Origin: Isosphaeraceae bacterium | Lineage (GTDB): Bacteria > Planctomycetota > Planctomycetia > Isosphaerales > Isosphaeraceae | Assembly: GCA_026004735.1 (NCBI GenBank) | Contig: BPJS01000001.1 | Location: 4,234,859 to 4,298,858, forward strand | Direction of reading: 5' to 3' | DNA length: 64,000 nucleotides | Shown here: positions 55,898 to 64,000 of the stretch, piece by piece | Layout: the number at the start of each line of letters is the position of its first letter | Position numbering within the stretch: position 1 is the stretch's first letter | Made by a program: the position numbers and the translations under genes | The notes under the pieces: model-generated | Told to the model about the DNA's origin: nothing | What the model saw: the letters and a program-made list of their open reading frames with translations, nothing else | Databases searched by the model: none

Positions 55898-58800
55898 TCA
55901 GGGGTTCGGGCTGAAGGAGACGGGCTGTTCGGCGACGATCGTGAGGACGACGCCCGCGGGGGCATCGACGGCAACGTCGAGTTCCAGGATCGCGGATCCG
56001 GCCTCCAGTCCTAGGCGGTAGGAGCGGTCGTCGGGGTTGGGGCTGAGGAGCTGACCGTTGAGTCGGACCTGGACCTGGCCTGGGGTGTCCACAACCAGGC
56101 GGGCCGACTGGGCGCGGGCCGACTGAACGGGGACTCGAAGTCGATAGGAGCCGGGCTCGGGGAGGACGACGCGGCCTTCGGCGTCGGCGGTCGCACGGCG
56201 GTAGACCAACGTTTGCCCGGTGGCGGGCGGAGCGTTCCAGGGACCCGCAAGCTCGACCTGGCCGATCACGCTGACCGGCGTGCGGAGCGTGGTCAAATAG
56301 GCCAGCAGGTCGACGAGATCGTCTTCGCTCAGCGCTTCGGTGAGGCCTTCGGGCATGAGGGAGACGTCGGAGAGGGTCCGCTCCTCGATTTCAGCGAGGG
56401 GGACGGTCGTGCGCTGGCCGTCGGGGAATTTGAGGGTCAGATGCTGAGGCGTCTCCTCGACGAGCAGACCGGTGAGGATTCTGCCGTCGCGCATGGCCAG
56501 CTTGAGAGCGCGGAAGTTGTAGCCAATGGCGGCGTTTGGATTGAGGATCGAGCGGAGCAGTTCGTCCTTGCCGTATTTGAGACCGATGGTTGAGAGGTCG
56601 GGACCGACCCAATCGCCTTCGCCCTGGACCCGGTGGCAACGAGAACAGGCCGATGAGCCGCTCGGTGGTGGGCGGAAAAAGACCTGTCGGCCCCGGGTGG
56701 GGTCACCCTCGCGGCGGAGCAACTCGCTGAGCGGCGGGAGAGGCTTGCCTCCCAGGGTCACGATCGGAAAAAGCTCCAACGCTTGATCTCGGATGGCGCG
56801 TTCGGGATGGGTCCTTAAGGTCGTCGCGGCCTCGGTTCGGAGCGTTGATGGGAGCGTGGCGTCGCGGGCCATGGCGAGCAGGGCCTCGGCCCCCTCGCGG
56901 CGTTGGACGAACCCACGGAGGGCCTCGCGGCGGAGGGCCAACGGCAGCGCCTCATCGGTGAGCAGGGAGCGGAGCCGCCCAGGCTTGGCACGCAAGGCCG
57001 GCAAGGCGCGCACCGCGGCTTCGGCCGCCGGGGTTGAGGCCTGGTTGGCGCGGGCCTGATCGATCAGGCGATCGACCAGGGCCGCCAGCCCCGGGGCGTT
57101 GGACGCGGCGAGGGCGTCGACGGCTGCCGCGCGAAGCTCAGGCGGGGCGGCCGCAGAGTCAGCCAGTTCAAGCAGTCGGGGCGCGAAACGAGGGTCGCCC
57201 GTTGCGCCGGCCAGCGCGACTCCCTCGGCGTGCGTGGCGGGGTCGGCCAGACAGGCCTCGACGAGGGACACGACAGCGGGGTCGTTGGCGGCGGGCCGCC
57301 ACGCGCCCGACATTTTGCGCGTCAGCGTGGCCAGCAGGGTTCGGCGGTGGTCGAGGTCGGATTCCTGGCTGGCCTGACGGGCCAGGAGGACGGCACCGGA
57401 CGGATCCTGGATCTGCGCGATCACGTCGTCCGCGGCCTGACGCAGGGCGGGAGCGGAGAGAGCCGGAATCCAGGAGACGAGCCGAGGGAGCGCCTCGACA
57501 CGCTTCAAGGCCCACATCAAGCCGAGGTTTTTTGCGAGCGTGGAGGCGGGCGGCAGGTGGTCGTTGGTTCCCAGATAGGCCTCGTTCCGATCGACGGGGA
57601 AATAGGGCGGGAGTGCAACCGAGCCATTCTCGAAATCGGCGGGGTCGATCGGACCGTAGAGAGATCCATCGAGCAGCGAGGCGAGCCATTCGGATTCGCG
57701 ATGGCGAAGTGCAAGCCCGAGTGCCTCGAGATACCACCGATCTTGGCCATCCCAGGAGGCCGCGAGCCGTCGCAGCGCTTCGCGTATCTCGGGGGTGGAC
57801 GGAGCGTCGCGGAGTGCGAGGATCAGCTCGCGGCGGACGCCCGGGTCGCTCTCGTCCGCCAGACCGGCCCAAACCGACCAGTCGAGGGCGCTAAGCCCAT
57901 TCAGTCCGCTCTGCGCATGCAAGCGGATGACGACTTCGCGGAATTCGGGCGGGGCCGCCCGCCAGCCTGGACCGCGGCGTACCAACTCCGCGCGGATCCA
58001 CTCCATCATGGAAGAGTCTTTCAGGCGAGCGGCGACCCAGGTGACGCGGGCCAGTGTCCTCGGATCGCCCTGCGAGCGAGCGGACGAGAGACGCATCGCC
58101 TGGTCGGCGATGGGGTCACCGACGCCACGTTCGATGAGCAGGCGTTGGGCGACGTCCCGAGTCGGCAGGTTGGGTGAGGCGAAGGCGGCGGCGAGCCCCT
58201 CAGCGGTGCCGAACCGGGGGGAGTCGATCGCCGTCCCCGACCCAACGCGGGCCACTCGATAGATGCGTCCGGTCTGCTGGTCGGTGAAGGCGTGACCGCC
58301 GACTCCGGCGTCGTACCAGTCAGCAACGAAGAGCGACCCATCGGGCGCGGCCGCGACATCGACCGGACGAAAGTAGGGATCGTCGCCCGCGAGCAAAACC
58401 TTTGGTTCGGTCCGAAAGGAAGCTCCTGCTCGGGTCAAGGCAAACCAGTTGATCTGGCGCGTTCCGGCGTCGGCTTCGAAGAGGCTGCCGCGGAAGGCTG
58501 GTCCCAGGGCGTCGCCCTCGTAGACCATGATGCCGCAAGGGCTGCCGTTGCCGGTTCCGACCAATTTGGGGATGTTGCCCGGCACATCCTCGCCCCAGTG
58601 CCGCGGGCTGCCGGGCGTGCGATAGCCGTAGACGCCGCCCTCCAAGATCCAGACGACCCGGCAGCCGCGCTGGCCGTCATCGTCGTTGTCGCTGACGAAA
58701 ATGTTGCCGAAGGAATCGACGGCGCACTCGTAGTCGTTGCGGAGGCGGGTCGCGAGGATTTCCAGGTTGGAGCCGTCGCGGTCGCAGCGAAGAACGGTGC

Positions 58801-59476
58801 CGAGTTGGTCGGTCGTGACCCGGCGACCAGATCGGTCGACCACGTCGAAATTTTGGGGACGTTCGGATTGGTCTGGCTGGACCGAGCAGCAACCGTCGCC
58901 GTGGGTGAAATAGAGTTTACCATCGGGGCCGAAGGTCAGGCCGTGGACACCGTGATCGCTGTCGACGCCCCCAAAACCGGTCAGGAGCGGGTAGCGTTGA
59001 TCGGCCTGGTCGTCGCCGTCTAGATCCTCGAGCACGAGGAGATTCGGGCTGTTGCCAACATAGACTTTGCAGCCTTGATAGGTTCCGTCGAGCGACCAGC
59101 GTTCCTCGATGGCCAGGCCCATGGGAACCGGGTCGATTCGATCGGCGAAGACTTTGACGGAGTCGGCGCGGCCGTCGCCATCGGTGTCCGTCAGGATCTT
59201 GATTCGATCCGCGCCGTCGATGCGCTGGAATCGACGATTGCCGGCTCGAGTCAGGCGATAATTTAACCCTTCGGCGACCCAGACCCGGCCCCGGCTATCG
59301 ACCTCGATGCTCGTTGGGTTGACGACCAGAGGCTCGGAAGCCCAGAGCCTCGCCTCCAGGCCGGGGGCCGCCCTGAGGCTTCGCGCGGTCTCCTCGGGGT
59401 CGCGCTGGGCGAGGGCGTTCGAGGGGCAGAAAGCCGGGACCGCAAGAGCAACATATAAAATAAGACAACGAACCAT
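55898..59476 (-). CDS. PVC-type heme-binding protein, second copy of the architecture
   Basis: A 1192-residue exported protein with signal peptide (MVRCLILYVALAVPAFCPSNALAQ). It has a beta-propeller (about 40-430) with metal-binding-like DTDGDGRAD and NDDDGQRG loops. HEAT-like repeats lie at about 450-900. A heme c site CSRCH at 944-948 sits in a domain that ends TLSDVSLMPEGLTEALS. An extra C-terminal beta-domain of about 125 residues is absent from the protein at 49813. The two are divergent paralogues of one family, so they may act on different substrates. ATG 59476 starts the signal peptide; the open frame upstream to 59647 is not supported. Divergent from the HtrA-like gene. Confidence 0.92.
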   Translation of the reverse strand: MVRCLILYVALAVPAFCPSNALAQRDPEETARSLRAAPGLEARLWASEPLVVNPTSIEVDSRGRVWVAEGLNYRLTRAGNRRFQRIDGADRIKILTDTDGDGRADSVKVFADRIDPVPMGLAIEERWSLDGTYQGCKVYVGNSPNLLVLEDLDGDDQADQRYPLLTGFGGVDSDHGVHGLTFGPDGKLYFTHGDGCCSVQPDQSERPQNFDVVDRSGRRVTTDQLGTVLRCDRDGSNLEILATRLRNDYECAVDSFGNIFVSDNDDDGQRGCRVVWILEGGVYGYRTPGSPRHWGEDVPGNIPKLVGTGNGSPCGIMVYEGDALGPAFRGSLFEADAGTRQINWFALTRAGASFRTEPKVLLAGDDPYFRPVDVAAAPDGSLFVADWYDAGVGGHAFTDQQTGRIYRVARVGSGTAIDSPRFGTAEGLAAAFASPNLPTRDVAQRLLIERGVGDPIADQAMRLSSARSQGDPRTLARVTWVAARLKDSSMMEWIRAELVRRGPGWRAAPPEFREVVIRLHAQSGLNGLSALDWSVWAGLADESDPGVRRELILALRDAPSTPEIREALRRLAASWDGQDRWYLEALGLALRHRESEWLASLLDGSLYGPIDPADFENGSVALPPYFPVDRNEAYLGTNDHLPPASTLAKNLGLMWALKRVEALPRLVSWIPALSAPALRQAADDVIAQIQDPSGAVLLARQASQESDLDHRRTLLATLTRKMSGAWRPAANDPAVVSLVEACLADPATHAEGVALAGATGDPRFAPRLLELADSAAAPPELRAAAVDALAASNAPGLAALVDRLIDQARANQASTPAAEAAVRALPALRAKPGRLRSLLTDEALPLALRREALRGFVQRREGAEALLAMARDATLPSTLRTEAATTLRTHPERAIRDQALELFPIVTLGGKPLPPLSELLRREGDPTRGRQVFFRPPPSGSSACSRCHRVQGEGDWVGPDLSTIGLKYGKDELLRSILNPNAAIGYNFRALKLAMRDGRILTGLLVEETPQHLTLKFPDGQRTTVPLAEIEERTLSDVSLMPEGLTEALSEDDLVDLLAYLTTLRTPVSVIGQVELAGPWNAPPATGQTLVYRRATADAEGRVVLPEPGSYRLRVPVQSARAQSARLVVDTPGQVQVRLNGQLLSPNPDDRSYRLGLEAGSAILELDVAVDAPAGVVLTIVAEQPVSFSPNP

Positions 59477-59742
59477 GAGCAGGTCCCAACCCAACGTGAC
59501 CGAATTGAAGTCGCCAGTATTCTGCCGGCGTGATCCAGTCAAGTCCATGAGGAACGGGCGGAGGCCTGCGGTTGCACGGTTGGCCCGACGGGGCGACTGC
59601 TCTCGACAGGGCGGCCGGCCGCTCGGAAGATGAGAGGTGAAGACCAAGATTCGGGAACCGCGACTGGAACGCGGTGAGAGCGATGGCTGTGAGAATCGGC
59701 TCGGTACGAGCAGGCACCGGCTGGGATGGAGACGGCGCGATC

Positions 59743-60873
59743 ATGAACCGCTGGCTGACTCCGATCGTGACGCTGTTGCTCGGGATGGCGTTGATGGCCT
59801 TGTGGCTGGAATCTCGGGGAGGGGGGCCTCGAATTCGCGAGCGTACTGCGTTTTACGTGCCGCCTGCGACCGCGGCGCCGGAGATCCCCGCGGAGGTCCT
59901 GGCGCAGGTCGATGCGGATGAGCAAGTCAACATCCGTGTGTATGAGGCGGCCAACCCGGGGGTCGTCAACATCGAGTCGGTCGCCGTGGGCGGTTTTTTC
60001 GGGATGGAGCTGGAGCGAAGCGGCGGCTCAGGTTTTGTGATCGACAAGCTAGGGCATATTCTGACCAATTATCACGTCGTCGCCGACGCGGAGGCGTTGC
60101 AGGTCACGCTCTTCGACGGATCGAGCTACCCGGGGCAATTGATCGGCACCGACCCGAATAATGACGTGGCGGTTGTACGGATCGCCGCACCACCTGACAA
60201 GCTGGTTCCGTTGCCGTTTGGCGAGAGCGGCAACTTGAAGGTGGGTCAAAAGGTCTTGGCGGTCGGCAACCCCTTTGGCCTGGAGCGGACGCTGACCACG
60301 GGGATCATCAGCAGTCTGGATCGATCGATTCGGGCCAAGAACGGCCGGACCATCAAGGGGATCATCCAGACCGACGCGGCGATCAACCCGGGTAATTCCG
60401 GCGGGCCGTTGCTCGACACGCGGGGGCGCGTCATCGGGATCAACACGGCGATTGTCAGTTCGGTCGGACAATCGGCTGGGATCGGCTTCGCGGTGCCGAT
60501 CAATGCCATCACGCGCATTTTGAAACCGCTCATTGAGCAGGGACGGGTCATTCGCGGCGATCTGGGAATTCGCCGGGTTTTCGCGACGCGGGACGGCCTG
60601 TTTATCATCGACATGGACGAAAATGGACCAGCAGCACGGGCCGGTCTACGTCCGATTGAGATTGTGATCGAGCGGTTTGGACGATTCTACCGCCAGCGGC
60701 CTGACCCGGACTCGGCGGACCGGATCATCGCCATCAATGGGGTGCGGGTGCGAACGGTCGAAGATCTCTTGAGCGAGGTGGAATCGCATGCGCCTGGTGA
60801 GGAGATCGTGATCACGACGATCCGGGAAGGACGTCGCCGCGACGTGCGGGTGCGGCTGGGCGCTTCCGAGTGA
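59743..60873 (+). CDS. HtrA/DegP-like serine protease with PDZ domain
   Basis: A 376-residue trypsin-fold protease anchored by an N-terminal helix (LTPIVTLLLGMALMALWL). The catalytic triad is complete: His111 (TNYHVV), Asp141 (NNDVAVV) and Ser219 (GNSGGPL). One PDZ domain follows (about 275-374) with GLFIIDMDENGPAARAGL and INGVRVRTVEDLLSEV. It acts in periplasmic protein quality control or regulated proteolysis. GGAG precedes ATG 59743 at a slightly long distance; the frame is open to 59674. Divergent from the second heme protein gene, with a 266-nt shared promoter region. Confidence 0.93.
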   Translation: MNRWLTPIVTLLLGMALMALWLESRGGGPRIRERTAFYVPPATAAPEIPAEVLAQVDADEQVNIRVYEAANPGVVNIESVAVGGFFGMELERSGGSGFVIDKLGHILTNYHVVADAEALQVTLFDGSSYPGQLIGTDPNNDVAVVRIAAPPDKLVPLPFGESGNLKVGQKVLAVGNPFGLERTLTTGIISSLDRSIRAKNGRTIKGIIQTDAAINPGNSGGPLLDTRGRVIGINTAIVSSVGQSAGIGFAVPINAITRILKPLIEQGRVIRGDLGIRRVFATRDGLFIIDMDENGPAARAGLRPIEIVIERFGRFYRQRPDPDSADRIIAINGVRVRTVEDLLSEVESHAPGEEIVITTIREGRRRDVRVRLGASE

Positions 60874-61224
60874 CTGCATTTGGCGAACGTTGCACTCGGC
60901 CGTGCATGGCTCCACCTCGGGGATCCTCGACGCGGATCGGGCCGAGGCGAGGGTTCGCATTCGACCCCGGAGCCTGGCGATCGCCGACGCCGGGAGCGCC
61001 GGCTGGGGAGTCTTCACACCCTGCGGACGCCTTCCGACGCGGTGTTCGAACCCAGTCGGCGACAGTCCCGAGTCGGAGCCGGCTGGGGTGCTTCCAGAGC
61101 GAATCGACCGAGGAGTTATGCCGGGATGGATGATTCGGAGTCGCTGGCACGCGGGTCGAGGCCGCTTGTTCCGCCGCGTAGGCAGAGGTATAAGCGAGGC
61201 TGGTTTAACGAGGGAGGACCGAGC
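60874..61224. other. intergenic region with a promoter at its 3' end
   Basis: A 351-nt stretch between the HtrA-like gene and the NIPSNAP gene. It is GC-rich with no supported gene until the promoter at 61166-61194. No terminator hairpin with a T-run is visible after the protease stop. Confidence 0.5.
61166..61194 (+). promoter_or_regulatory. sigma-70 type promoter for the NIPSNAP gene
   Basis: TTGTTC (61166-61171), a 17-nt spacer and TATAAG (61189-61194). Transcription would start near 61201, giving a short leader that contains the GGGAGG ribosome site of the gene at 61225. Confidence 0.65.
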
Positions 61225-62001
61225 ATGCGTTGCCGTCGGGTCGTAGTCGTGCTGGGGTTGGCCGGTTGGCTGGGGATCTGCGCCCGAGGCAAGGCGGGCG
61301 ATCACCCCGTCTATGAACTTCGGATTTACACCGCAAGCCCGGGCAAACTCGACGCCCTGCAGGCCCGATTCCGCGAGCATACGACTCGGCTGTTCGAGAA
61401 GCACGGGATGACGAACATCGGCTACTTCATTCCTGCGGATGAGCAGCACGGCCGAGACTCCACCTTGATCTATCTGCTTCAGCACTCCAGCCCGGCGGCC
61501 GCCGAGGCCTCATGGCAGGCCTTTCGTGAGGACCCGGCCTGGAAGGCCGTCAAGGCCGCGAGCGAGTCGGACGGTGTGCCGCTAGCGGCCAAGGTCGAGT
61601 CGATCTTCTTGGACCCAGTGGATTACAGCCCGGACCTCAACACGGTACGGGACAAGATCGGCGCGTGCGTTTACGAGCTTCGGACTTACCGGGCCAGTCC
61701 AGGAAAATTGCCAAACCTGCATGCGCGATTTCGTGAACACACGACGAAACTCTTTGAAAAGCATGGCATGATTAATGTTCTCTATGCGACACCGCGCCGA
61801 CCGGATCAGGGTCGGGATGACACGTTGATCTATCTGCTCGCCTTCCCGAGTCGGGAGGCAGCCAGACAGGCGTGGAAGGCGTTTGGGGAGGACCCGGAGT
61901 GGAAGGCCGTCAAAGCGGCCAGTGAGCCAGATGGAGTGCCGCTGGCGGCGAAGGTGGAATCGCTGTTTCTCGAGCCGACGGATTACAGTCCCTTGAAGTG
62001 A
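61225..62001 (+). CDS. exported protein with two tandem NIPSNAP domains
   Basis: A 258-residue protein with a signal peptide (MRCRRVVVVLGLAGWLGICA). Two closely similar NIPSNAP domains follow (about 28-133 and 145-250). Each starts with VYELRIYTASPGKLDALQAR or VYELRTYRASPGKLPNLHAR and contains FREHTT, LFEKHGM and DGVPLAAKVES phrases. The strong similarity between halves points to a fairly recent internal duplication. The fold is a ferredoxin-like dimer; in this case the two copies could form it within one chain. GGGAGG precedes ATG 61225 and a promoter lies just upstream. Cellular role unknown. Confidence 0.88.
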   Translation: MRCRRVVVVLGLAGWLGICARGKAGDHPVYELRIYTASPGKLDALQARFREHTTRLFEKHGMTNIGYFIPADEQHGRDSTLIYLLQHSSPAAAEASWQAFREDPAWKAVKAASESDGVPLAAKVESIFLDPVDYSPDLNTVRDKIGACVYELRTYRASPGKLPNLHARFREHTTKLFEKHGMINVLYATPRRPDQGRDDTLIYLLAFPSREAARQAWKAFGEDPEWKAVKAASEPDGVPLAAKVESLFLEPTDYSPLK

Positions 62002-62011
62002 GCAGTGCCTC

Positions 62012-62983
62012 GTGGAGATCGCGATTGGGCCGGAGGCGATCGAAGAAGCGGCGCAGCGGATTGCGCCCTATGCCCACATCACTCCGGTTTTGCGGTGCGC
62101 GACGTTGGATCGGATTGTGGGAGGCTCGCTGCTTTTCAAGTGTGAGAACTTTCAGAAAGGGGGGGCGTTCAAGTTTCGCGGGGCGTGCAATGCGGTGATG
62201 CAGTTGTCCGAGGAGGAGCGGCGGCGGGGTGTGATCACGCATTCCTCGGGCAATCATGCGCAGGCGTTGGCCCTGGCGGGGCGTTTGTTGGGGATACCGG
62301 TCTGTGTGGTGATGCCGACCACCGCGCCGCATGTCAAGCGAGCGGCGACCGAAGGGTATGGCGCCCGGGTTGTCTCGTGCGAGCCGACGCTGGCCGCGCG
62401 GGAGGAGGCGGTCGAGCGCGAGGTCGCGGCTCATGGTTATGTATTGGTGCATCCCTACGATGACTGGCGGGTGATTGCCGGTCAGGGGACCGCGGCCTGG
62501 GAGTTGGTCGATCAGGTGGGTCCGGTGGATGCGATCGTGACGCCGTGCGGGGGAGGCGGTTTGCTGGCGGGCTCGGCGCTGGCAGCGTCGCGGAAGGCAC
62601 CCGGAGCGGAGGTCATCGGCGTCGAGCCAAGTCAGGCGGATGATGGGCGGCGGTCGCTGGCGGCAGGAACGATCGTACCTTCAGGAGATCCGCGGACGGT
62701 GGCCGATGGATTGCGGACCTCGCTAGGCGAGCGTCCCTTCGCGGTTATCCGGCGGCATGTATCTCGGATCGCGACGGCGACCGAGGCGGAGATCATCGAC
62801 GCGCTGCAGCTAGTCTGGGAGCGGATGAAGCTGGTGATCGAACCGTCGTGTGCGGTTCCGCTTGCGGCCATTCTCAACGGCCAGATCGAAGTTAGTGGCC
62901 GGAGGGTGGGAGTGATCTTGAGCGGCGGCAATGTCGATCTGGGAGAGTTCTTCGCGGCGTTGCGTTGTCGGTGGGTTGGCTGA
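62012..62983 (+). CDS. threonine/serine dehydratase family PLP enzyme
   Basis: A 323-residue fold-type II PLP enzyme. The PLP-binding Lys54 lies in AFKFRGA, and the phosphate loop has GGGGLLAG near 172. The substrate loop is HSSGNHAQALA (77-87), and SGGNVDL near the C-terminus contacts the pyridine nitrogen. It lacks the regulatory ACT domain of biosynthetic IlvA, so it is either a catabolic threonine dehydratase or a serine racemase; sequence alone does not decide. The GTG start at 62012 lies 10 nt after the NIPSNAP stop, so the two genes form an operon. Confidence 0.88.
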   Translation: MEIAIGPEAIEEAAQRIAPYAHITPVLRCATLDRIVGGSLLFKCENFQKGGAFKFRGACNAVMQLSEEERRRGVITHSSGNHAQALALAGRLLGIPVCVVMPTTAPHVKRAATEGYGARVVSCEPTLAAREEAVEREVAAHGYVLVHPYDDWRVIAGQGTAAWELVDQVGPVDAIVTPCGGGGLLAGSALAASRKAPGAEVIGVEPSQADDGRRSLAAGTIVPSGDPRTVADGLRTSLGERPFAVIRRHVSRIATATEAEIIDALQLVWERMKLVIEPSCAVPLAAILNGQIEVSGRRVGVILSGGNVDLGEFFAALRCRWVG

Positions 62984-63080
62984 GCCCGGGCGAGGCAAAG
63001 GGGCGGCAGGCGAGATTGATGTCCGTGGTTGCGGTGGCCGCGGGTTGGGCGGATTGGGATCTCTGATGCTCTGGTCGGCG

Positions 63081-64000
63081 TTAGAGGAAGGTGAATTCGA
63101 CGATGGAGAAGTCGTCTTCCCAGTGATCCTGGCCGGAAAGTGCCCGGGTGTGCTCCATGAGCCGGTCCATGACCGGCTCGCCGTCTTTGAGGGAGGTCAT
63201 GAAGCGGAGGAATTCCTCGAAGGGCCAGCTTCGGTTGTCGGGCAGTTTGATCTCGTAGCAGCCATCGCTGAAGAGATAGAACTTAGCATATTTATCGACG
63301 ACGATGGACTTGGTCTCGTAGGGGAAGTCTTCGAGGACGCCGATGACCATCTGGTCGCCCTCGAGGACCGAGAGGGTCCGGTCTTGGGAGGAGGGGCCGG
63401 TCTGAAGCAACGCGTAGGGGTGGGAGCCGGCGGCGTAGCGAAGCTCCCGGCTGGGCACATGGTAGACGCCGTACCAGGCGGTGAAGTTTTTCTCGCCTTG
63501 CTGCTCCATGGGAAACCGGTTGTTGAGGGCTGAGATTACCTGGCCGGGATCGAGAAAATCGACACCCGGCAGGCTTTGGGACCGCAGCGCATTGAGGACT
63601 GAGACCGAAAGCAAGGCGGCACCGACGCCGTGGCCGGCCACGTCGAGCAGATAGGCTGCGAAATGGTCCTGGTCGAGCCATTGGTAGCCGAAGGTATCGC
63701 CCGAGAGGCCGACCGAGGGGATGTAGCGCCAGTCGGTACGGACCGGTCCCTCGGTGATGGTTTCGGGCAGGAGTCGGCGGACGTAGCGGGCCGCGCTGGC
63801 CACTTCGTCGGCGAGGAGTTTCTGGCTGGCGGCCAGTTCGCGGTAGGCCTGGTTGCGCTGGAGTACGGCGAGGTAGCCGCGGGAGTGGTAGCGGATCCGA
63901 GCCAGTACCTCGAGCCGATCGGGGAGTTTGACCATGTAGTCGTTCGCGCCGATCGCGAAGGCCTCGGCCTTGGTTTTGGGGTCTTCCTCGGCCGAGAGGA
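63081..64000 (-). CDS. response-regulator-linked PP2C-type phosphatase (RsbU/SpoIIE-like), partial
   Basis: The gene runs off the right edge of the window. The visible part begins with the end of a receiver domain (AFAIGANDYMVKLPD, with the conserved Lys). A linking helix of about 40 residues (YHSRGYLAVLQRNQAYRELAASQKLLADEV) follows. The PP2C-like serine phosphatase domain has DVAGHGVGAALLSVSVLNAL and FSDGCYEI, with metal-binding Asp residues in DVAGHG and SDG. Such proteins dephosphorylate anti-anti-sigma factors in partner-switching pathways under two-component control. The stop at 63081 is followed by the convergent dehydratase gene. Confidence 0.9.
   Translation of the reverse strand, partial: LSAEEDPKTKAEAFAIGANDYMVKLPDRLEVLARIRYHSRGYLAVLQRNQAYRELAASQKLLADEVASAARYVRRLLPETITEGPVRTDWRYIPSVGLSGDTFGYQWLDQDHFAAYLLDVAGHGVGAALLSVSVLNALRSQSLPGVDFLDPGQVISALNNRFPMEQQGEKNFTAWYGVYHVPSRELRYAAGSHPYALLQTGPSSQDRTLSVLEGDQMVIGVLEDFPYETKSIVVDKYAKFYLFSDGCYEIKLPDNRSWPFEEFLRFMTSLKDGEPVMDRLMEHTRALSGQDHWEDDFSIVEFTFL

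Overview
The window is one contiguous, GC-rich chromosomal segment that looks planctomycete, most like the Isosphaeraceae/Gemmataceae side of the phylum. Pointers are two giant secreted proteins of the PVC type (beta-propeller, HEAT repeats, CxxCH heme site), a PEP-CTERM surface protein, a membrane-anchored formylglycine-generating enzyme, a FlgI-like/HEAT-repeat fusion, a TIGR03067-like small secreted protein, NIPSNAP-domain repeats and many secreted proteins without a known domain. No insertion sequence, prophage, integrase or CRISPR array was seen. Assignment to the phylum is inference from gene content.

Layout. 1-5040: two overlapping genes of uncertain function (the second resembles an M19 dipeptidase without metal ligands), then a two-half M16 peptidase on the minus strand. 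5350-10126: the SRP RNA gene followed by dnaX, ybaB/ebfC, recR and rpoN, all on plus. dnaX carries an A10 run that could produce a short gamma-like form, and rpoN is preceded by a good -24/-12 (sigma-54) promoter match. 10150-14890 (minus): XRE regulator, polyprenyl synthetase, moaC, GT39-like membrane glycosyltransferase, HTH-REC regulator. 15442-20046 (minus): FlgI-like/HEAT protein, FGE, tRNA-Val, an SDR whose stop codon lies inside the tRNA, and a lipoprotein. 20156-24054 (minus): plsC, cmk, DUF2203 and polX. 24287-27168 (plus): a cyanophycin-synthetase-like protein with a degenerate Mur-ligase part, and a PEP-CTERM protein with a strong terminator.

27318-31717: sigma-70 factor (minus), small CxxCH protein (plus), ribosomal protein S1 (minus) and a small lipoprotein (plus). 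31954-36239: the most unusual region. Two tandem copies of a Gly/Met-rich secreted protein gene are almost identical over about 1.44 kb from the stop codon to a homopolymeric G tract, beyond which the N-terminal coding parts diverge. The second copy has one extra base in that tract and is frameshifted. 36890-44863: TrmL-type methyltransferase, double-ACT protein, a large secreted protein, an Lhr-like helicase, and two secreted proteins. 44961-53520: tRNA-Leu, FAD oxidoreductase, malate dehydrogenase, MFS transporter, first giant heme protein. 53849-64000: histidine kinase overlapping a convergent glycosyltransferase, second giant heme protein, HtrA-like protease, double NIPSNAP protein, threonine-dehydratase-like enzyme, and a partial response-regulator/PP2C phosphatase cut by the window end.

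The housekeeping block (SRP RNA-dnaX-ybaB-recR, cmk-plsC, S1) is a conventional bacterial arrangement. Between these lie lineage-specific envelope genes: sulfatase maturation, heme-containing propeller proteins, lipoproteins and Gly/Met-rich proteins. Starts were chosen from visible Shine-Dalgarno sequences, signal peptides and the point where family similarity begins; several use GTG or TTG.
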